A DNA stretch of 10,779 nt from Baffinella frigidus (taxonomy: Eukaryota > Cryptophyceae > Cryptomonadales > Baffinellaceae), in NCBI GenBank assembly GCA_026770585.1, contig MU646304.1, positions 894,647 to 905,425 on the forward strand. The letters run 5' to 3'. The translations under genes and the position numbers were made by a program. Under the pieces are notes generated by a model that was not told the DNA's origin, made no database searches, and worked only from the letters and a program-made list of their open reading frames with translations. This document shows, piece by piece, positions 9,201 to 10,779 of the stretch (within the stretch, counting starts at the first letter, position 1; each line of letters opens with the position of its first letter).

Positions 9201-10644
9201 TACACCCTAAACCGTCAAACCTAAACCCTAAACCCTAAACCCTGAACCCTCAACCAGGTGCGCGATGCCGTGGGGGGGGCACTAGGCGCCGCGTTGTTCG
9301 CAGGTCTATCTCACAACACCCAGAAAGAGAACACCCAGAAAGAGAGAGTTCCGGCCTTACAACACCCAGTCAGTTACGTGGCTCCAAACCTCCTCAGGCA
9401 TGGCTCCAAACTGGCGCTAACCCCTGAACTCCTGAACCCCTCAACCCCTAAATCCCCAAACCCCTCAACTTCTAAACCCCTAACCTCCTAATCCCTAAAT
9501 CCCCAAACCCCCAAACCCCCAAACCCTAAACCCCAACCCGGCGTGTCCGCAGGCCCAAAGTGCAGAATGCACCGGGACGCGAGCGACTACCTGGCCACGC
9601 GCCTCTCGCCAGTCAACTTCCTCGTCAACAACGGCAGGTGCGAACGACCCCCCCCCCCCCCGGGCGCATTTTGACTAGTTACACCACTTTGTTTTTACTA
9701 GCCAGCCGGTTTTTGTTTCCGTGTCAGCCCTGCCCAGATTAGTTATCGGGTTGAACGCTGTGCCTGAGGCTGCTAGTCGGGTCGTCCCTATGAATCCGAA
9801 TGATGTTGTCCATCGTGGCGCGGCCCACGCACCAGAGAGGGTCATGGATGCACGATAACATTCTTTCCACAGTTTGATAGCAGTCTTTCTCGGACTGAGG
9901 GATCGCATGTCAACAGTCTTCCTGGGGGCTGTCGCCAAACCTTAACCCCTCAACCAGGCGCAAGGCAATGCAGTTCGACCAACACTCTTCCTGGAAACTT
10001 TCGCTGAACCATTCACCCTCAACCCTCAACCATAAATCAGGCGCCAAGCAACGCAGTTCGACTGACCGACCGTCTTTCTGGAAACTGTCGCTGGACCATA
10101 AACCCTAAACTCTGAACCCTCAACCCTCAACCAGGCGGGAGGCAATGCAGTTCGACGGGGCGCTGAACCCTGCGCTGTTCTTGACGAACGACATCCGCAC
10201 ACTTCTCAATGTTGACCCTGCCAAGTCCAAGCTGCCCACCCACGCCATCTCCGTCGAGGTCTGCACCCTAAACCATACACCCTACGATGCACCCTAAACC
10301 ATACACCCTACACCCCAACCCCTGGACCGTAAGCCCTACGCCCTGAACTCTACACCCTGAGCCCTGCACTCCACACCCTGATCCCTGCACCCCACACCCT
10401 GCACCCTAACCCCTACACACAAAACAAAAAACAAAAAACACCCAACATTAAACACTAAACACTAAACACTGAACAGAACTCAAACACTAAAACCTCAACA
10501 CTGAACCCTTCACTCTTCACCCTAAACCCCAAATCCCAAAACCCAATCTTCAAACCCCAAACCGTACACCCAATGCAGGCGTGGGTGACCGTGGACCGGC
10601 ACGCCAGCGTCATCGCGCCAAAAGTGGACGGCATCATCTTTGCG
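126..10644 (+). CDS. Giant secreted/surface cadherin-like, EGF-like, beta-propeller, LamG protein (partial gene, 22 exons)
   Basis: Spliced model: 126-740, 1166-1221, 1421-2576, 2677-2710, 2902-3053, 3285-3313, 3446-4387, 4665-4740, 5008-5088, 5339-5728, 5987-6072, 6247-6373, 6621-6836, 7103-7222, 7435-7852, 8075-8145, 8419-8475, 8726-9073, 9258-9303, 9553-9637, 10135-10258, 10579-10644. The total is 5,295 nt, or 1,765 codons, with phase kept at every junction (13 phase 0, 3 phase 1, 5 phase 2). The protein is a chain of extracellular modules: cadherin-like units with PVNDAP-type ends, a SEA-like segment, an EGF-like Cys-rich stretch, a sequon-dense stretch, a lactonase-like propeller segment and a LamG start. 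Such architectures are usually adhesive or cell-wall/matrix proteins; that role is inferred. Start and stop lie outside the window, so no signal peptide or membrane anchor can be judged. The exon model rests on splice dinucleotides, frame and family resemblance, without transcript data. Confidence 0.85.
741..1165 (+). repeat. Intron A: unique part, exon echo, telomere-like array
   Basis: 741-882 has no telomere-like repeat and no recognisable gene. 883-915 is a diverged copy of the exon 1 end. From about 925 it is mixed heptamers (CCCTACA, CCCTGAA, CCCCAAA), with pure CCCTAAA near 1135-1160, ending TAACCAG. Confidence 0.8.
883..915 (+). repeat. Intronic echo of exon 1 3' end
   Basis: 33 nt aligned without gaps to 708-740, 28 identical. 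Peptide MSLIFTPILCQ against MSFIVTPIHCQ; both are followed by GTCC. Confidence 0.9.
1166..1221 (+). CDS. Exon 2: 56-nt small exon
   Basis: It encodes VPYHYGGSWQEAAGSYIPG, with the last codon split after two bases. It enters in phase 0 and leaves in phase 2. Exon 1 ends in phase 0 and exon 3 needs two bases in front of its TGC codon, so this short exon is what makes the two large exons join in frame. It is flanked by ACCAG before and GTACCC after. It sits in the loop between the MSFIV strand and the NGTLTF strand of the second cadherin-like unit. Confidence 0.75.
1222..1420 (+). repeat. Intron B: CCCTCAA-rich heptamer array
   Basis: Mostly CCCTCAA, CCCTCAC and CCTTCTAA variants. The acceptor is CCTACAG. 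Confidence 0.8.
1421..2576 (+). CDS. Exon 3: end of cadherin-like unit 2, Cys-rich and SEA-like segment, start of unit 3
   Basis: Largest exon, 1,156 nt; the first base completes a split Gly codon. SINGTLTFSLNADHHGDYHF and then LSVNDAPVL (residues about 296-304) close cadherin-like unit 2. A segment with several Cys and sequons follows. Then comes FQSFIATQTAFRSAVAQAF, a sequon-bearing strand, and RRVTRQRRLLAAPP followed by IHVSFAINQ. This looks like the SEA-like repeats with an RRLLA element seen in some algal and oomycete secreted proteins; that assignment is tentative. The exon ends with QCQDGLYILDGFLNVTHDAW and a strand rich in Val, the start of unit 3. Donor CTG|GTAAAC. If the intron were retained the frame would continue 27 codons into the repeat, to 2657. 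Confidence 0.85.
2577..2676 (+). repeat. Intron C: short heptamer array intron
   Basis: The shortest intron in the model (100 nt). It begins GTAAACCCTAAACC, so the donor merges straight into the repeat. It ends AAAACAG. Confidence 0.8.
2677..2710 (+). CDS. Exon 4: 34-nt microexon
   Basis: Encodes VLDPEEGRFGS plus one base of a Gly codon (phase 0 in, phase 1 out). Joined to exon 5 it gives EEGRFGSGTFDVSVHDSGG. This matches the step in cadherin-like units where a Gly-rich turn precedes the strand ending in DSGG. The acceptor is ACAG after a telomere-like array; the donor is CGG|GTCTCC. Confidence 0.7.
2711..2901 (+). repeat. Intron D: CT/CA microsatellite, no telomere-like repeat
   Basis: C-run start, then tracts of CTCTCT and CACACA, with a pyrimidine-rich end at CTCTCTCGCAG. 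It is the only intron here with a conventional polypyrimidine tract. Confidence 0.85.
2902..3053 (+). CDS. Exon 5: end of cadherin-like unit 3
   Basis: Two bases complete the Gly codon begun in exon 4. Then come TFDVSVHDSGG, a loop, IDVVIPGVNNPPRF (PGVNNPPRF being the PVNDAPSF-type end motif, to residue 660) and the next strand, TEISVTQ. Acceptor CGCAG|GG, donor CAG|GTAACC, phase 0 out. A diverged copy of the last 21 nt lies in the following intron at 3115-3135. Confidence 0.85.
3054..3284 (+). repeat. Intron E: heptamer array with exon 5 echo
   Basis: CCCTGAA-type units are interrupted by an exon copy at 3115-3135. The array resumes, with a homogeneous CCCTCAA run at about 3198-3240, and ends AAACCAG. 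Confidence 0.8.
3115..3135 (+). repeat. Intronic echo of exon 5 3' end
   Basis: 21 nt aligned to 3033-3053, 18 identical. TEIFVTQ against TEISVTQ; both are followed by GTA. Confidence 0.85.
3285..3313 (+). CDS. Exon 6: 29-nt microexon
   Basis: Encodes DSACVELSP plus two bases of a Gly codon. It is flanked by AAACCAG and by CGG|GTAACC. The phase 0 entry and phase 2 exit link exon 5 to exon 7 exactly, since exon 7 begins with one base before its ATC TGC codons. It supplies the first Cys of the Cys-rich stretch. It is the shortest exon in the model, so it is supported mainly by phase and splice sites. Confidence 0.65.
3314..3445 (+). repeat. Intron F: CCCACAC/CCCCAAA array
   Basis: CCCACACC-type units give way to a clean CCCCAAA run (about 3413-3441) before AAACCAG. 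Confidence 0.8.
3446..4387 (+). CDS. Exon 7: EGF-like Cys-rich stretch and cadherin-like units 4-5
   Basis: Residues 682-798 hold 19 cysteines in Gly-rich spacing, for example CTGRCSCGGSGAGSCSAAG and CECDLPNTGGAC. This is like EGF-like or laminin-EGF modules, although no single canonical EGF domain is obvious. Unit 4 follows: EQFAFGITAGAPSEDGG, FQTVSFTVVALNAS, EDGTLAFNLTAGKAGSADF, LTDDSGD, and VLPVNGEPSF at about 913-921. Unit 5 then begins with TVTVFEDS and NLTFTPTAGIAGTSDI. The donor is ATCAG|GTGCCC (phase 2). Confidence 0.87.
4388..4664 (+). repeat. Intron G: heptamer and CCAACC hexamer arrays
   Basis: CCCTCAA/CCCTAAA units, a short unique piece near 4453-4476, then an array of CCAACC/CAACCC hexamers at about 4515-4615. 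The acceptor is GGATCAG. Confidence 0.8.
4665..4740 (+). CDS. Exon 8: strand of cadherin-like unit 5
   Basis: One base completes a Ser codon, giving GTSDIS|VTMADNSRPAAG, the expected equivalent of the VTLTDNGG strand; it ends MTIVVQ. The acceptor is GGATCAG|T, one of three that do not place G first in the exon. Donor CAG|GTGCCC, phase 0. Confidence 0.8.
4741..5007 (+). repeat. Intron H: heptamer array with unique insert
   Basis: About 4763-4818 is unique and partly G-rich. The remainder is CCCTAAA/CCCGAAA/CCCCAAA units, including a repeated AACAAATCAACCCTAAACC segment (about 4898-4935). The acceptor is AACTAG. Confidence 0.8.
5008..5088 (+). CDS. Exon 9: PVNDAP-type end motif and start of unit 6
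   Basis: Encodes DVNDIPTFSLLESFVSVG and then TNSAIQRFT (27 codons, phase 0 both ends). DVNDIPTF is the unit-ending motif. The donor ACG|GTTGCC was chosen because it is the GT that keeps phase 0 and gives AIQRFTVVSDMSAGSPSEDC across the join. That parallels EQFAFGITAGAPSED in exon 7. Confidence 0.75.
5089..5338 (+). repeat. Intron I: mixed heptamer array
   Basis: Begins GTTGCCGAC, which resembles the start of exon 10, then changes to CCCTAAA and degenerate units. It ends AAACCAG. Confidence 0.75.
5339..5728 (+). CDS. Exon 10: cadherin-like unit 6
   Basis: 130 codons, phase 0 both ends. It contains VVSDMSAGSPSEDCSVPG, QKLSFIVEALSDSLLF, TGELVLSPGADASGVSSLTV and LIDDG, the usual strand order of these units. 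A Cys-containing insert follows, and the exon ends APVTLWVQ. The donor is CAG|GTGCTC. The intron begins with the same eight bases that begin exon 11. Confidence 0.87.
5729..5986 (+). repeat. Intron J: AATAAATTG minisatellite, no telomere-like array
   Basis: Five copies of AATAAATTG start at 5831, 5842, 5861, 5882 and 5903, in units of up to 21 nt (with GGTTGTTTGGC). It begins with the same eight bases as exon 11 and carries CACGTGCGGC at 5801, as exon 11 does at 6011. Acceptor TCCCAG. Confidence 0.8.
5987..6072 (+). CDS. Exon 11: end of unit 6, start of sequon-rich stretch
   Basis: Encodes VLPGAPETHVRLLYDVDC, then VNSTSPECACR with the Arg codon split (phase 0 in, phase 2 out). VLPGAPETHV sits where VLPVNDAPSF is expected. 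The acceptor is TCCCAG. The donor is CCG|GTTTCT, directly followed by telomere-like repeat. Confidence 0.75.
6073..6246 (+). repeat. Intron K: CCATAAA variant array
   Basis: CCATAAA/CCATAAT units dominate about 6100-6200, then CCCTAAA and CCCCAAA. It ends AAACCAG. Confidence 0.85.
6247..6373 (+). CDS. Exon 12: sequon-rich segment
   Basis: One base completes Arg; the exon then encodes AMTDAPHLTIRYVTYNVTE and a Thr/Asn-rich run ending VIVNVT. It carries five N-X-S/T sequons in 42 codons. The exon ends in phase 0. Two overlapping donors are possible (GTGTGC at 6374 and GTGCCC at 6376); only the first keeps the frame with exon 13. Confidence 0.75.
6374..6620 (+). repeat. Intron L: mixed heptamer array
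   Basis: CCCTCAA, CCTTAAA, CCATAAA and CCCTAAA units throughout; no other content seen. It ends CACCAG. Confidence 0.8.
6621..6836 (+). CDS. Exon 13: N-glycosylation sequon array
   Basis: 72 codons, phase 0 both ends. It opens VYKMVIENYYNVSNIS and contains a run of NAT repeats (DATNATNATNAT) and then NAS, NFT and NVS, nine sequons in all. The DNA of the NAT run is a 9-base-like repeat of GCC ACC AAC. The donor GAG|GTGGGC at 6837 is required because exon 14 is open only in phase 0. The alternative GTACCC donor at 6848 would give phase 2 and a stop. Confidence 0.8.
6837..7102 (+). repeat. Intron M: heptamer array starting with an exon 14 echo
   Basis: The first 18 nt match the first 18 nt of exon 14 at 13 positions. 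The rest is CCCTAAA/CCCCAAA, with a clean CCCCAAA run at about 7060-7098. It ends AAACCAG. Confidence 0.8.
7103..7222 (+). CDS. Exon 14: linker between sequon-rich and propeller segments
   Basis: Encodes VDILIPDSYNVTDAFIISR followed by a Tyr/Thr-rich run ending NADGDL (40 codons, phase 0). The other two frames have immediate stops (TGA), which fixes the phase. Acceptor AAACCAG, donor CTG|GTTACC. I recognise no domain in it. Confidence 0.75.
7223..7434 (+). repeat. Intron N: CCATAAA variant array
   Basis: CCCTAAA/CCCGAAA units are followed by a CCATAAA run (about 7319-7405). The start GTTACCCTAAACCC runs directly into repeat. It ends CAACCAG. Confidence 0.85.
7435..7852 (+). CDS. Exon 15: lactonase/YVTN-like beta-propeller segment
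   Basis: Opens VVTSVMHVEERRPRCAPALG. The diagnostic part is AGNMILSPDGLFAYAPEPET followed by SSLSVWARDPAGGGLSFL. It matches the SPDG...VY...SL.VF.RD..TG.L.F blade pattern of lactonase/YVTN beta-propellers. In some large algal proteins such a propeller joins cadherin-like units to a LamG domain. 139 codons plus one base; phase 1 out at CACG|GTACAC. Confidence 0.8.
7853..8074 (+). repeat. Intron O: C11-A11 tract and GA-rich microsatellite
   Basis: A few heptamers, 11 C (7872-7882) then 11 A (7883-7893), a GAGAGA/GGGAGA tract (about 7900-7965), a CT-rich stretch and a short heptamer end before CACCAG. Confidence 0.8.
8075..8145 (+). CDS. Exon 16: propeller segment continued
   Basis: Completes a Gly codon and encodes ERRVRFQAADDDDEYAMTPL, then EVQ. 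An acidic DDDDE run lies in the middle. Phase 1 in, phase 0 out. Acceptor CACCAG|GC, donor CAG|GTGACA. Confidence 0.7.
8146..8418 (+). repeat. Intron P: CCCTACA/CCCCAAA array
   Basis: Heptamers throughout, including CCCACAC and CCCTAAT forms. The acceptor is ACGCAG. Confidence 0.8.
8419..8475 (+). CDS. Exon 17: 57-nt small exon, propeller segment
   Basis: Encodes IPNACDVHALPLGDQRVVA (19 codons, phase 0). Joined to exon 18 it reads QRVVA|VASGCAHVAFTPEE, a plausible propeller strand followed by the next blade. Acceptor ACGCAG|ATC, donor GCG|GTCTTC. Boundaries rest on frame and splice dinucleotides only. Confidence 0.65.
8476..8725 (+). repeat. Intron Q: CCCTAAA then CCCCAAA array
   Basis: A CCCTAAA run (about 8516-8560) is followed by a CCCCAAA run (about 8590-8645). 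It ends AAACCAG. Confidence 0.8.
8726..9073 (+). CDS. Exon 18: end of propeller, Cys-containing region before LamG
   Basis: 116 codons, phase 0. VASGCAHVAFTPEESWATNN opens it. A Gly/Phe/Trp-rich middle (GTHAPGVFGTFGSVPWSTDV) follows, then a Cys-containing segment with TCAAQLC and CAGAGGCEY, and the end AELRIYPAT. I do not recognise the Cys segment. Donor ACG|GTGCCC. The last 27 nt are copied in the next intron at 9150-9176. Confidence 0.8.
9074..9257 (+). repeat. Intron R: heptamer array split by a fused-exon echo
   Basis: Repeat, then a copy of the exon 18-exon 19 junction (9150-9189), then CCCTAAA repeat ending CAACCAG. Confidence 0.85.
9150..9189 (+). repeat. Intronic echo of the fused exon 18-exon 19 junction
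   Basis: 27 nt match 9047-9073 at 25 positions. The next 13 nt match 9258-9270 at 11 positions, with no intron between them. Confidence 0.9.
9258..9303 (+). CDS. Exon 19: 46-nt exon before LamG
   Basis: Encodes VRDAVGGALGAALFA plus one base of Gly (phase 0 in, phase 1 out). Acceptor CAACCAG|GTGCGC, donor GCAG|GTCTAT. The join to exon 18, IYPAT|VRDA, is supported by the intronic echo at 9150-9189, which reads IYPVTVRDA without interruption. Confidence 0.75.
9304..9552 (+). repeat. Intron S: 15-nt tandem repeat and C-rich array
   Basis: A perfect two-copy repeat of AACACCCAGAAAGAG lies at 9315-9329 and 9330-9344. A short repeated TGGCTCCAAAC follows. From about 9420 the array is octamer-like (CCCCTAAA, CCCCTCAA, CCCCCAAA). 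Acceptor CCGCAG. Confidence 0.8.
9553..9637 (+). CDS. Exon 20: segment leading into LamG
   Basis: Completes Gly and encodes PKCRMHRDASDYLATRLSPV, then NFLVNNG, and leaves in phase 2 (AG plus G gives Arg). Acceptor GTCCGCAG|GC, donor GGCAG|GTGCGA, immediately followed by a run of 14 C. Exon 21 continues the frame as RREAMQFDG. Confidence 0.7.
9958..9979 (+). repeat. Decoy copy 1 of exon 21 start
   Basis: 20 of 22 nt match 10135-10156, preceded by CAACCAG like the real acceptor. Confidence 0.9.
10041..10062 (+). repeat. Decoy copy 2 of exon 21 start
   Basis: 18 of 22 nt match 10135-10156, preceded by AATCAG. In the expected phase it meets a TGA directly after the copy. Confidence 0.9.
10135..10258 (+). 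CDS. Exon 21: LamG/ConA-like domain, first strands
   Basis: Encodes REAMQFDGALNPALF, a variable loop, and KLPTHAISVE. AMQFDG corresponds to the AL.FDG.DDYV start of laminin-G/concanavalin-A-like domains, and ISVE|AWVTVD across the join to the LT.EAWVK.D strand. Donor GAG|GTCTGC, phase 0. Two decoy copies of its first 22 nt lie upstream in the intron (9958 and 10041). Confidence 0.82.
10259..10578 (+). repeat. Intron U: CCCTACA/CCCTGCA and ACACTAAA array
   Basis: Variants differ from the other introns: CCCTACA and CCCTGCA, then A-rich ACAAAAAACA near 10418-10440, then ACACTAA units. Acceptor ATGCAG. Confidence 0.8.
10579..10644 (+). CDS. Exon 22: LamG continuation, GC donor
   Basis: Encodes AWVTVDRHASVIAPKVDGII then FA (22 codons, phase 0). 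This fits the second strand and the following I.....G.....G turn of LamG-like domains. No GT follows before the repeat, but GCG|GCAAGC provides a GC donor at 10645. The gene continues beyond the window. Confidence 0.72.
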
Positions 10645-10779
10645 GCAAGCCCCCAAACCATAAAACACAAACCATGAACCATACACCACAAACCACAAAC
10701 CACCAACCACCAACCACCAACCACCAACCACCAACCACCAACCACCAACCACTAACCACAAACCATACACCACAAACCA
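10645..10779 (+). repeat. Intron V (partial): CCACCAA heptamer run
   Basis: GC donor, then CCATAAA-like units and a clean CCACCAA run (about 10696-10751). It continues past the window. Confidence 0.8.

Larger units (their letters stand above)
9638..10134 (+). repeat. Intron T: unique insert and 83-94 nt tandem units with decoy exon starts
   Basis: C14 at 9648-9661, then about 240 nt of unique sequence, less GC-rich than the exons. About three and a half tandem units follow (from about 9912), each with a copy of the exon 21 start, a CTTCCTGGAAACT-like core and a short heptamer stretch. The real acceptor is at 10133-10134. Confidence 0.8.

Noticed and set aside
9675-9938. Minus-strand 87-residue frame as a gene
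   Set aside because: No recognisable motif, lies inside intron T and is short enough to occur by chance; kept only as part of the unique insert.
1-10779. CRISPR array or bacterial origin for the repeats
   Set aside because: Units are 7 nt without regular spacers, and the coding sequence is split by GT-AG introns, so the DNA is eukaryotic nuclear.

Overview
The window is a stretch of eukaryotic nuclear DNA that I read as the middle of one large plus-strand gene, cut off at both ends. I can place 22 exons (126 to 10644, 5,295 coding bases, 1,765 codons) separated by 21 complete introns, with part of an intron at each edge. All 21 exon joins keep one open reading frame. Every exon ends in G, 19 of 22 begin with G, all acceptors are AG, and 21 of 22 donors are GT (the last is GC). 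No start codon, stop codon, promoter or poly(A) end of the gene is visible. Residue numbers below count from the first codon of the first exon.

The protein looks like a giant secreted or surface-anchored adhesion-type molecule. In order it has: cadherin-like beta-sandwich units ending in PVNDAP-like motifs (residues about 1-303); a Cys-containing and SEA-like segment with an RRLLA motif (about 304-550); another cadherin-like unit (to about 660); a 19-cysteine EGF-like stretch (682-798); three further cadherin-like units (about 809-1185); a stretch with 16 N-glycosylation sequons (about 1186-1330); a lactonase/YVTN-type beta-propeller segment (about 1361-1560); a Cys-containing region; and the start of a laminin-G/concanavalin-A-like domain (about 1690-1765).

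The organism is probably a microalga or related protist with telomeres of the plant type (TTTAGGG). The evidence is the CCCTAAA-type introns, GC-rich exons and this style of protein. A prasinophyte green alga is my best guess, at low confidence.

The unusual part is the introns. About 20 of 23 are made largely of degenerate 7-base telomere-like repeats (CCCTAAA, CCCCAAA, CCCTCAA, CCCTGAA, CCATAAA, CCACCAA), always with the C-rich strand as the sense strand. The repeat appears to supply the splicing signals itself: branch-site-like CTNAA in most units, few AG dinucleotides, and an ACCAG end. Several introns also hold diverged copies (echoes) of the flanking exon edges. One echo, at 9150-9189, spans both neighbouring exons with no intron between them. 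This points to introns gained or enlarged by duplication of exon-edge DNA combined with growth of telomere-like repeats.
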